DNA from: Synchiropus splendidus
Lineage: Eukaryota > Chordata > Actinopteri > Syngnathiformes > Callionymidae
Reading direction: 5' to 3'
Assembly (NCBI RefSeq): GCF_027744825.2
Contig: NC_071334.1
Coordinates: 69,215,937-69,279,936 of the forward strand
Length of the DNA: 64,000 nt
Shown here: piece by piece, positions 44,107 through 55,700 of the stretch
Layout of the letters: each line of letters opens with the position of its first letter
Numbering within the stretch: the stretch's first letter is position 1
Position numbers and translations under genes: made by a program
Notes under the pieces: generated by a model
Databases searched by the model: none
Seen by the model: only the letters and a program-made list of their open reading frames with translations
What the model was told of the DNA's origin: nothing

Positions 44107-47100
44107 CATGTTTCAAAATCCTGGGCGACCGAAAACGTGAGTGACAACAAACAACAAACAAACCAGGGCAGGCAGACGATGAGATGTGATCAAAGCATCA
44201 GGGGGGAACCTGCAAGACCGCCGACCATAATCCCCAGGATTTCATCTGAAAGGTCACAGCGGTCCATTAAACCTGAGCACTTCCCGGCTTTATGCTCCAT
44301 GGAAGTTAAAATGTACACATCAGAATGTCTCCACAAACAACTTAACGAAGCCTGCACAGCTTTCGGCGGGAGACCTGAACCAAGCTGTTGTACTCAGGGT
44401 TCTGGGTGGCCGCGCAGCCAACAGGACATGGCAGGTCGCAGTGTGTACACTGGCAGTGGGTTTCCACACAACGGTGCCAGGTCCATCTGGATTCAGCGGC
44501 GAGAGCGGCCAGAGTAATTATTCCTCCTGAGTCGCCTCTTATGTCTGCAGCGGCGCTTTCCACACCGGGCCTGGAGACGTGCTTCAGATCTGCGCCCAGA
44601 TGCCTCGGACGTGGGTGAGGAAGAGTATTTGGAAGTCAGATAACCCCCGTGAGCTTGTTTGTTTGTGATTTCAGGCCCAGTGAACAAAGCCACTCAGCCT
44701 CTCTGCAACACTTTATCTCAATTCAGGGAGGCAATTAGTTTGTGTTTGCTCTCCTTTCTGACAGCAGCACAGTCAGAAGAGGAGGAAAAATGAGGAGCAA
44801 AAGATGCTCAGGCAGATATCATCAAATGTTTTATTAGCCTGGGCGTAATTGGCGTCGTGTTCTTTCACTTCGCAGCGAGACACTTTTTGACGCGGCAACA
44901 GATTCCATTTAAATCTGAAGTGATAATCTTTATCAAGGGCTTTAGGTTGTTCCAACCTGAAGAGATGTTGAGGGGTCGAACTCTTTGATGCAAACAGATC
45001 GCGGTCAACAAACACACCTCCAGTTGAAACAAGGTGAGACCAGAGGCGTTCAGATAAAAATGCAGGTGTGGAGGATAAATGTTCGTAAACAGCCAGGGCC
45101 CAGGGGCCACACACAAATCTGTATTTGTGTCCCTCGTGAGGTTTCTATTTTCCCCTTGCAATTTTTCAATGTTTTTCTGAGGTATTTCTACCAATAATGA
45201 AATGTAAAATTGGATTATTTTAAGGAATAATGCCCATTTTAATAGTGTTTCTTGTCTCTCAAAGTAAATAAAAACTCACCCTACACCTGACGTATTCAAC
45301 TATCTTCCCATATTCATTTATATTCAATTCAATATAAATGAAATATCATGGCAAATATCTTCAAAGCATATAACATTTTTTATAAAAGTGGATATACGTT
45401 TATAGAACTGAAAATGAATCGCTCATCCCAGTTAGGAGGTGTAAATAGGGAGGTGATGTGGACTCAGATGCCGAGATGTTTCTGATGGTTGACAGGCTTG
45501 ACTTCAGAGGGTTCCAGAGAAACTGGTCATAATCCAAATGTTTCTTGGGAGGTGCAAGTAGAAGGTTACAGTTCGCAAGAGGTGACAGTATATGACAGTA
45601 GAAGATCGGATCCGAAGTTTTAATTTGGATTATGGGACAAGGAACAGATAATATTTGGGATGTGTTCCAAACTACCATCTGGATCCATGAGTCCTCTGAA
45701 GTGCACTGTACTGCAAGTGAGTTGCAGAACGCCACTGGCACCTGCTGCCCTACTGTGAACATTCACAATAATGTTGAGGTAAAAGAGGCTGTAAATATCC
45801 AGGTCTTTATTTTGGGGGAACGGGAAAAATAGGGCACTTCCAAAATGATTGCTTCCAACAGAACACATTTTTGACGTTGTGTTCTGTCAGAATTATTTTG
45901 GTGTGAAATCGAGAGTGTGATAAAGCGACAAGCTTTCAGGAGCAACGAGAGAGGGCCAGTGCAGTATCAGGCAACTGCAGCCACAAATGACGTTGTCACT
46001 TTCACGGGCCACAACACTCCCACAGTAGAGTCAGGTCCCCTATCACGGGTTCAACATCAATGTTGCAATGAGGGTTTCAAATTCCGTCTTACATCCAGGG
46101 TGAGCTTGAGAGTTGGAGCGTGTCGATAGTTTGACTGCATGTCCTCGGCTTCTACACTTCAACAACACAACATATTCTAGCGTCAGAAAATCCCCATGAG
46201 AAAGCATTTTTTTTCCTCCAAATTCCACAGCTTCCAATTTGCGCATTTCCTAGTGGAACTTAACCCCAGCTATGGCGTGGCTAGGAGGAGGTCGGCGCTT
46301 TCGTCCATTTACACGTCTACTCCCAGGTATCTACAAAGTTGCTTTGCGTCCAAGAAACTTTGTTAATGCATTGATGAAGCTTGCTAACATGGCCGCTCTG
46401 CTGAAAACAGCAGACATAAAGGACAAGCGAGACGGACGACAAACATGGCCCATTACAGCCCCTTCCAAACAACCCCACAATCTGTCGCAAATGTCCGGAA
46501 ATAGAAATTATGACATCATTTGGAGCAGTTTTGAACAACATCAACATGGCAGCACATGGAATCTGCCTCTCAGGAGGTTTCTGATCCAGCTAATCCATAG
46601 CCTTTCAAGCCCCCTTCGTACTGGGGCACTTCTGAAAGGCAAACTGTTGTGAACCAAAATACCGTTCTCATGTTTTTGGCAAAATAAAAACCCAGTTGAG
46701 GTCTTCCCATGAAGTCTCAAAGGGCGGTGGTGGTGCTAGTGACCTCAATAGTACTGTCGTTCCAAGGGAGTTCTCTGAAACTAGGCTGCACTGTCTATGG
46801 CTATGTGTAAAAGTAAACAAGGACCATTCACACTCTAATATACGTGACGACAACACTGAACTTGGAACACATGGAAAGCATAATAGGACCCCTTTAAAGA
46901 AGGTCATGAAGATGTGTTGGGCCTCCAGGGATCTTCAGGGAGGAAGGTTCTTCAAGAACACTTTTTGTTCCAATGGAAGCACTCACTTTTAGAGGCAGTT
47001 AGAGAAGTTGAAAAGCAGTTCAAAAATGTTTCTACAGAAGTATTTCTAGGAAACAGGATGAAGGCCATTGATTAAAAAGTACAAGGACAGCTGTTCACAG

Positions 47101-48804
47101 AGTCATTCCAAAAGTGATCTCTGCAGTGGATATTTTATTGAGGTATTCCATTAAAATGTTTGTCGAGACAAATCAAGAGAGAAATCTGAGGTGTGAAAGG
47201 AGCGGCCTGGCGTTGGCAACCTTGAAAGGAAAGGCACATGCTGAAGCCGTTTTCTGTGTCACAAACCAGGGTTTGCAGTCGCAGTCCAGCTCTTTTCTAA
47301 GGTGTTGCGGGTCGCATAACTTGAGGTTATTGGTGAGGGGAAGACGGGGGCGACAGGCAGATCAGAATCGTCATGAGAGAAAAGAGAAGTCTAAACAGGT
47401 GTTCTCAGTTAGGTGGCCGGACTCTACCTTTGAGTCAGGGTAAGGTGCCTGGTAAGGGACTCAAAGGTAGCAAAAGTCTCCCGGTTATCATGCCACTACC
47501 TTGGTATTCCCCAAGAAGAGGTGATTCTCGGGAGCAGAAAAATGGTGGAAAAACTGAAAGGAAAAAGGCTCGCCTGACTCGTCAGTGGTGTTCACAGTTG
47601 AGTCTCGACACCCCTTAATACCAAGCATTTTTGAGTGCTGTTAAATGAAATTCGATTTTAATACTGAATGTTTGAATCTGTCCAACACACGTGTTTCATG
47701 CGTGCTACGACCATCACCACAATCCTGAATGTTGCACAGAGTTCAGACAAAAACCTAAGATATCGAGTTGATGAAATCCAGAAGAGTTCAACTGTTTGTT
47801 TTGTTTGTTTATTTATTCCTGGCATCGCCGCATCTGCTGGCGCTTTATCTCTGCTGGTGCTTACGTATTCCCAACGCAGGCTTGACTTGATAATCTGGGA
47901 TGATCCTTTGGTAAACCCGGAGGTAATCAGACTGTGTGCCATATTGACAAACCAGCAACTGTGATTTCAGCACATGCAGGACCACAAAAGAGAGGAAGCC
48001 GCTCACCGCGGGGATGTCGGCAGGAAAGAGGGGAAGGACGTTGAAAGAAGTGTTTAAAAAGAAAAGCGGGCCAGGAGGAGGAAAACTCGCACGAGGCACG
48101 GTGGAAATCGGAAGAGTGTGGGAGAAGAAGAAGCGGCGTGAGTGAGAGGTAATGAATAGCAAATCAGCTCCTTTATAAAACTCCTGCTTTCAGTGTTCAA
48201 TCAGAGGAGCCCGGATTGGCAATTTTCCTCCGGCACAATAGAGCGGGCCCGAGAGGACTCTGGCCTCAGTTCAGAGAGAAAGAGAAAGAGAGAGCCAGGC
48301 GAGAGGAGCCGACTAACCCGCCGTTCTGTCAAGCTTGGCAAAAACAGCACACGTCACAGGAGCTACTCAGCGGTGACTTGCTCTTTGACTCCCACTTTCT
48401 TTTCCACACACATCTCTTTTTCAATGATTTATCAGGTAATGAGAACGGGCCCGTGGAGCCACGCTGGCCCTCAGATACGGGCGCTCGCGTGGAGACGAAG
48501 CTCAGCGTTTGCTTCCACGTGGCGTCCATTAGCATGCACCTATGCATGGTTGCCATATCTGTGACGGCGCGACGGAGGAGAAACCGCCTTTTAACATGCT
48601 CATAGTTTGCTCCTCCAAGTATCCACAGCATGCTGGTAATGTTGGACCAGACAAGAGGATTGACAAAAAGATGGCTGATATGTGGATGAAGTCTCCTCCA
48701 CAATTGAGTCCACTGAGAATGCTTCAATCGCAGAAATAATGTAATGTTCCAGAGACTGCCCTGCTAACACAGACTGGCCTAACAACATGGTAAAGTAATG
48801 CATC

Positions 48805-48822
48805 TGTGTGTGTGTGTGTGTG
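48805..48822 (+). repeat. (TG)n microsatellite
   Basis: Nine uninterrupted TG units. Confidence 0.9.
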
Positions 48823-51559
48823 AGAGATGAGTGCTGTGGTCCATAGAGACCCCATGACGTACGGATGGGAGGGTGCCATCCTGGCAATGGAAGTACAGTT
48901 GTTTGTCAAGCTTTTCATCAGCAAAATATTGATGTGATGTGCACGGTGAACTTTGGCAGGTGGCTAACTGCAGGACATCAAGGAAGAACCGTGGGAGCAT
49001 TTCTAACAAATCTACATTTACACCTCTATTGAGGTGGAGCGACCAGCCACTTACATAACCAATATTCATTTTTATGACAACGTAAATGTGTAGACTGTCG
49101 ACCACTTGAACACCATTTCACCCTCCTTCTCCGTTCAAGGCAAATAGCTCGGAGCAATAAACCTCTGAAACCAGAGATTTTAGGTCTATACACACACAAT
49201 TACAAGGAGCACCTCTCATGACTCGAGAACAAGAAATTAAATAAAATGACAGTCTAATTTTGAACCCAAGTTGTTTTACTGACACCCAAGATGTAAGTCA
49301 CAAATCGTTCAACTCACATTAGTGATGTGCTTGCTGCCAACGGTTTTTCTAGGGCCCAGCGTGAGGCATGGAAATGTGATTCGCTGCCTCAGGGCTAGAC
49401 AAGGCAGTAGAGGGTTAATGAATCACACTTTCCCCTGGAACATCAAAACCACACTGGCTGTCAGGTGAATCAAGGTATCACTCCATACTGGACACCATGA
49501 ACGAAGACAGCGGATCAAAGAGAGGCATGTTTTGGCCTCTGCAAATTACCCTTTGTGTGTTTGCTAGTCTCCTCCAGTGAGCATTGTGCGCCAACTATTG
49601 CGCCACCAAGTGAGAGGATACAGTGGCTCCACAGTGTGCAAGGAGTCGAGCTCAACCAACAACAGTCGCTGCAACAATGAATCAATATCATCACTTCTTC
49701 TAAGTGTTGGCCAGAAATACTTTTATCAACTTGTTGTGGTGCAGAGGAAGCGGAAACACCATCTCAGAGACACTCTACACTGAAGTGCCAAGTGCTTGCT
49801 CTCAACGTGCAGAGGAGAACTCCACCAACAGTACGATGATGTGTTCATATGTTCAGATTAGGAACGGAGTCCAGTAAGTTCAAGCACCTCTGACGCCACA
49901 TTTGAGGTGGAAAGCTGCTTATTCCATCACCAATGCATCTTCCGCTGTGAGGGCAGCAGGAGTGACAGGCCACAGTTCAAGAGTCAACAACTCAAAATCA
50001 CTTTCTACAGCTATTTTAGAAAAAAAGAAAGAGTCCCAGTGAGGCCCAGCGCACATAATTCTGCAACAACTCAAATCATTACACAAGATACTTAAAGTCC
50101 ATCCTGATCAATAAGCTCCCGGACGCCTCTCATTAACAGAGATGTTCGGGGCCAGTCACGTCTGGAGTCCTGCCCGCAGGTGTGTGACCGGGATGCAGCA
50201 GCAGTGTTTCATCCAGGAAGTGACCTTTCTCCGAGAGTCTGGGGAGATGAGCGGCACTTTTCCCTCCTATTAGTCGGTGAAGATCGATTTGCAACCGTAT
50301 TCCGAAAACGGCTTTAGAAAGTGATCGGTGATGACATTTGGACGGGGAAGTGGCCCCATCAGCAAATGGGACCCCGGAGAAATGTGAAACTTTGACTGGC
50401 AATAGGGCAGCGACGACCAGGAGAAGTCCTTCCGATGAACTCCTGTTGAAACGGGCTCAGCTCTGAGAAGCTTGAAGCTTCTGCTCTGCATCTCGGGGAC
50501 AGTTTGTGACCATCATTAGGCTCATGTTGTCGACCTCTTTCAGTTGTTATAATCGTGCTGCGACTGGAGGCTCTTCGGGCCCCCTGAAGTCCCCACAGTT
50601 ATTTTTAAATCGAAAAGCTCTTTGCTCGGCGGCGGCTGCTTGCTCTCTGGCTGCTAGTTGTCCAGGTAAATTTAGCACCTCATCGTTCCCACTCCATTCT
50701 TCCCCCTGAAACCCTGACAAACCCTTATTTCACTTCAAAGTGGAGGCGAAGCACACGCACACCGATATAAATCTTGACTCTGGATCCATTCAGCTTCATA
50801 TGGACGCAGAAGCTCTGGTCAGCCCTCGAAGGGACGCGGCTCCTCTGGGCTTTTCAAAAAGAGCGATGGCAAAGCTAAAGTGGCAAGTTTAAAGTCCATC
50901 CATCAGTGGGAATGAAGCTCCAGTCGCACTTGTGTGGACAGGAAAACAGAGAGCAGAGGGGCGTCAGTGTGACGGTGGATGGACGGAGCTTGCAGCGCCC
51001 GCATTAACATCACAACAGGCTGCAGGGAAAGATCAGACGTATCGTTCGGAACAGCAAGGGACCTCAGCGGATCAGTACAGCTCAAAGGAGTCATATCCAT
51101 TACTTTCACTGGTGAGTCAGTTCAGCGCAGGAAGTGAGTCACATTTGTGAAAACATCAAATCGACAGAAACTTGGGGTGATCCCGCAGGATGATCAGGAT
51201 CGTCTGCATATCCAAAGTCAGGTCAAAAAGAGGCCCATGGGCCCTTCATGCAAACCTCCTCCATAATACCAGGGTGTTCAACTAAGAGACTTTGACCCTC
51301 CAGAGTGTCCAGGGTCAGGTTCAACACTTCACTGGTCTCATAGACATCAACAAAACTTCAGTCTAGCTTTTCTTTGTGAGCTGAGCTTCACGTTACAAAC
51401 ACGTGGTGCACTCCGTCCCTGAATGATTTGAAAATGATGTGAGCTCCAGCTGTCTTCAGTTTCTTTGTGGACATGGCCATGCTTTTTAAGAATTTGTGAA
51501 GTGACTCGCCTAATTAAAACACATTTTTTTTGTTGGCTGTGAGCTGGTCTTCTAGTTCT

Positions 51560-51905
51560 CGAGGTTGATCATGCTCTTGAGACTATTTTTTCCATATGGT
51601 CTCAGTCTTGGTCGTGTTGACTGGCTTGGTTTCAACATTCGTGTGTTGGTCATGCTCTTGTTTTGTCTTGGTCTCATCAGTCATGGGGTGTGTCTCATCA
51701 CTGTACGGTCTTGGTCTCATCATGGTCACATCAGTCTATGGGCTTGGTTTTTTTCATGCTGTCACGGCTCTATGGGCTTGATTCCGTCTAGAGTCGTGGT
51801 CTTGTCACAGTGTCATCGGTCCATGGTCTTAGTCTCTTCAGCCAATGGTTGGTTTGGTCTTCCTGTTGGTCTCGTCGATCCATGCGCTCGGTCTCTGTCT
51901 CTCGC
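51560..51905 (+). repeat. Degenerate minisatellite (GTCTTGGTCTCATCA-type units)
   Basis: The words GGTCTTGGTCTCATCA, TCATCAGTC, CTATGGGCTTG and TGGTCTTAGTCTC recur with spacing of very roughly 40 bp, for example TCTATGGGCTTG near 51735 and 51770. The three open frames here (up to 126 codons) are products of the repeat. Similar GTCTTGGTCTTGACT words appear at about 59890. Confidence 0.5.
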
Positions 51906-51910
51906 TCAGT

Positions 51911-53866
51911 CCAGGGCCGACACGGTGGTTTCATTGGTATGTTAACAAGTCAGTCGTCGTCACATTTTCTGTGACACGTCTCCGTCTGTTTCCGTGTTTG
52001 TCGTGGCACACGCTCGTACCTGTTACTGTGCCACTTGGTGTCCAGTTTGTATTGTGTAGCTGAGCCCAACCTCAGGCTACAGCAATGTTCTCAAATGTTA
52101 CAGAACATGTTTTTAACGTCATGAATTCTATTACATTCAATGCTCTGTCATATTGTGTAGCATCTTCATAAAACCTACTGCTGTCTCAAGTGATCATGAG
52201 GTAAAATCCGAATCACATTTTCCGCTGCTGCTGCGTGGAAGACAAATCGAAGTGAACATATGTTGTTTGCATGGATTGAAGTCAACAGTGTTGAGAGGGA
52301 GTTTAGGAATTAACGTGACAGCGAACCTTCCAGCTGGACAAGTTTCCAGGTGCTTTTTAAAGGGACTCGCAGGATCTCAACTGGAGGATGTACTGCCGCT
52401 AAAAAACGCCTCTGGGATTTGAGCCTGCTCAGAATAAATGTGATTTAGAAGCATGAGAGGCCCATATTTCTACATCCATCCAATAATAATCGCTGCACCC
52501 AGGCCTTTCCCCGACGAGGAACGACTCCTGATCCCCTCCCGGGTCGACCGCTCGAGCGCGACTTCAACGACTCCCGAGCTATTTGCCGACCTCACGAGAG
52601 GTTAAAAAGCCGTAACCGACTCCCTGTCAGTCAATTAGCTCCAGAACCGGAGCGGCGGGGACGGTCCGTCGGGTCCAGCTGGTGTTACTGGTGGATAAAC
52701 TGTGACCCAGATGAGCCAGGCTCTGCAGCCAGGTTTCGCAGGATCTGATTGGAAAATTGGGGCGATGTCACGGCTCAGCGGCGCGAGACGGTGTGGGAAA
52801 CAGCCGAGATCTTATTGAATTTTAATTCTCTGGATCTGTGATGCGTATGATGGAATTCTTTCTCTCAGATTCCATGTGATCTCAATGCCTGGAGATAACA
52901 AGCATTAAGTGGCAACACACACCGATGTGAACCTGGCGCCCCCTTCACGTTGTTAAAGCATCAACAACTGCTCTGTGCTGCCGGATGTGAACAGAGAAAT
53001 GAGCTTGAGGTTCACCAACACCCATGAATATGACATTAAACGGTGAAAATGAACATGATCATCTGATGCCTTCTCTGCTCTCCGCCACTGAAACTGGAGG
53101 GAAAATATCAAGTAACACTTGCGTGACTTTCCCTGTCCTTGACGTGGGACTTGAGTGACACTTGTTTGTGTGAGAAAAGCCTCACCACTGATCGTCTTGT
53201 TCACTTGTGTGAATAAACAAGCCCCACATGCTAGCAGCTATTTCACCCCGTTTCCTCTGCATGTTTGCTCCCCCCCGACTTTCAGATGTCAGGTTACCTT
53301 CCTCACTCTCCTTTATCGATCGCTGGGGCTCCAAAGAACCTGCTGCTTTTCATCTGCCGTAATTCCGACTAATCGGCTGCTTGTTCACGCCCGACCCCGT
53401 CAGTCACGGCGAGCGAGGAGGGAGGTGACGTCGCCACTGTGATATTTAGTGGTAACTTGGTCCTGGACCAATATGCCAGACTCGGGGAGAGAAACTGGCT
53501 TCAGACGGCGCCCAGATTTCCGAGCTGCTGCTCACCGTTTTCCCGGGGAATCGGCCACAAAAGGCAGCGAGAGAAAAATGGCTGTGTGATATTTGGCTGC
53601 GACAGGCTTCTATTTCTGTACGTCAGAGTTGGCAGAGGACGTCAGAGGGGCGTCTTAAGTGGTGGATTAATGCGGCCTCTGATCACTTGCATGATTAATG
53701 GCGCTGCCGTCTGCTGGTCACACTCCACGGCCTCCTGCCGAACCTCAGCTCCAGCCCGTGGTGCGCACACTGCTGATGGTTTGAGACCAGCGTGTCACGC
53801 GAGGAAAGAAAGTGTCCTACTCATGTGAGCAACCTGCGGCGAGATGAGATTTGAATATGAATGGAT
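51911..53866. other. No gene recognised; CpG-richer section
   Basis: 52500-52790 and 53390-53660 carry many CpGs and no repeats. A 129-codon frame at 53439-53828 has no domain. Confidence 0.4.
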
Positions 53867-53905
53867 GAAGAAGATGAGGAGGCGGAAGAGGAGGAGGAGG
53901 AAGAG
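53867..53905 (+). repeat. Purine (GAG/GAA) tract
   Basis: About 40 bp of nearly pure purine built of GAAGA and GGAGGA units. Confidence 0.75.
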
Positions 53906-53939
53906 TCTCTGTGCTTAGTGTGGACCAAAACAGCAGCTA

Positions 53940-54720
53940 ATTTAAATTATTCATTTACTGTTACCACGCGACACCAAAAACATATCATTTTTCAAACTGT
54001 AATTATTCAGAAGGATGTTTTTTTTCCATTTCCCCATTTGTCTTTTTAAACACATTGGGCGTGTGTTTTTTCCTTTTGTTTTTCCAAAGTCGATTCCTCA
54101 GAAAATGAACCTTTGCTTTTCTCATCATCAGTTATTTATTGACTTTAATGAACTTATTCTTATTGAGTTACTTATATATTTCCATCATATCGTCTTATTT
54201 AATATACACTTCACGTTTATCTTTAGTTCAATTCAAGGTTTTTCCTTTGCCACTTGAGCTACTTATTATTTTTTGCGTTTCTATTTATTCAGTCATTTAT
54301 TTGACACATGCTTTTTTATCACCAAATTACTTTCATTGTATATATAAACATATAAATCAATATTTTTGTTTAGATAGCACTGAATAATTATTGTTGACAT
54401 AAAAGTACTATATGTTTATATTTAACGCCCCAAAATATTAATAAATAAATAAATAATAACGTGTCTCAGTTAGCGCACGCTTTTCTCACCTGATATGAAT
54501 TACAGTATATAAGTTTTTAAAACAAAACTATATACTTTTTGTTTAGTGGTTCATATGACATTATTCATATTAAAACGTTTTTGTTTTTTTTTTGCATTGA
54601 AATTTTTCGCCCCAAAAAATCCACATTCAATTTTTCAGGGGGCTTATTTCGCTGTTTTTTTACAAATTACAAACAAACAAAAAAACTATGGAGCTCAACT
54701 GACAAAACAACATCTCACTC
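53940..54720. other. AT-rich block
   Basis: Nearly 800 bp of AT-rich sequence with TTTATT and AATAAATAAATAAAT words, no genes and no transposon ends. It stands directly beside the CpG-rich block that follows. It could be an old, fully eroded insertion or a matrix-attachment-like region. Confidence 0.5.
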
Positions 54721-54759
54721 CGTCCTCCACATCATGATGCGTGGAGGAATCTTTAGTCT

Positions 54760-55700
54760 TTATAGCTCGAGCTGAGCTCCGCGCGACGTACGCTCGGGCT
54801 CGCGCTCTCCACTCCGCCCCCGAACCATTGAAAATGACATGCGGAGAATGACTTTGTTGCGGGGCCTCATTATGCGGGCGACAGAGACACGCGCTCTTTG
54901 TCCCATGAAAACTATTAGATGAATTAATGGGCGAACACATTCCCCTCTGCGCTCCGTCCCTGCCATCAGCTTCCTGGGTCCATCGGCCACTCATTCATAC
55001 CTCGACACAACATAAGACCTGCAGCTAATTCTGATGGACGTGATAGGTTCACAGCGGCTCCCGTAACGAAAGAGAAAAAGACAAAGTTTCCATCGCGGCC
55101 GACGGAACAGTGCGGACGTAAAGAACTATACAACTCGTCATTTAGTCCTAGATATCACCCCGCGCGCAATTACAGGCCACGTGCGGCGGACCATGCATCA
55201 TCCGTGTTTACCGAGCAGCGGAGCCATTTACCATGGTAAATATGTGCGCGTCCGGGGCCGGCGCGCGGCTGATGCTTCTGCAGCGGCGTGACAGAAGATA
55301 TACGAGCGAGCGCCGGCTGAGGGCTGATCAAGGCCACCTCTATCACTCAGCCAGATAATCTCTGCTCCCCAGGAAAACAAATGACGCTCGCCAGCCCGCC
55401 TCAATAGCTGCCGCACGTCTTCATCCTGGGCACAGAGCGTGCCTTTAATTATCGGCTTCTGAATAAGCATGCCACGACATGGAGGGTTCCGCCTCAGTGC
55501 GGAGAAGCGATCGCTCAACGCCTCGGTTTTGTTGACCTCGCTCTGCTGCACGATCATGTAGAAAGCGGTGTAGAAATTTGTCAAGGGAGACCCCTGGAGG
55601 TCATCGCTGCCAGCGCATACTGCACATGCAGAGTTTGTTCTTTTCATATCACTGCACTGAGGATGTTTTGTTTCGTTTCTACTGCACATGTTTCAGCGAT
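54760..55700. other. CpG-rich block with a long minus-strand open frame
   Basis: CpGs are dense at about 55150-55320 (CCCCGCGCGC, GGCCGGCGCGCGGC). A minus-strand frame of 153 codons (55689 to 55228) crosses it, with SPLTNFYTAFYMIVQQSEVN in its first half, where third codon positions are mostly G or C. I recognise no domain and see no clear donor site. A TAATTA core is at 55446-55451. It could be a CpG-island-like regulatory block, an exon, or both. Confidence 0.25.

Larger units (their letters stand above)
43204..51539. other. Long single-copy stretch, no gene recognised
   Basis: More than 8 kb with only short, overlapping frames. It contains a G-rich tract (44064-44106) and a (TG)n run at 48805-48822. 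The longest frame, 166 codons at 44017-44517, runs through the G-rich tract and is opposed by other frames, so it is not credible. Blocks around 48190-48540 and 50110-50700 are CpG-richer and repeat-free. Confidence 0.4.

Noticed and set aside
44017..44517. A 166-codon open frame
   Set aside because: It runs through the G-rich tract, has no domain, and overlaps other frames on both strands.
46272..46652. A 126-codon frame beginning in a good start context
   Set aside because: No recognisable domain or repeat family and no splice-site support; kept as unannotated sequence.
48193..48727. Overlapping 123-132-codon frames on both strands as a possible gene
   Set aside because: Three frames overlap over the same DNA with no domain; a CpG-richer single-copy region lowers the stop-codon frequency.
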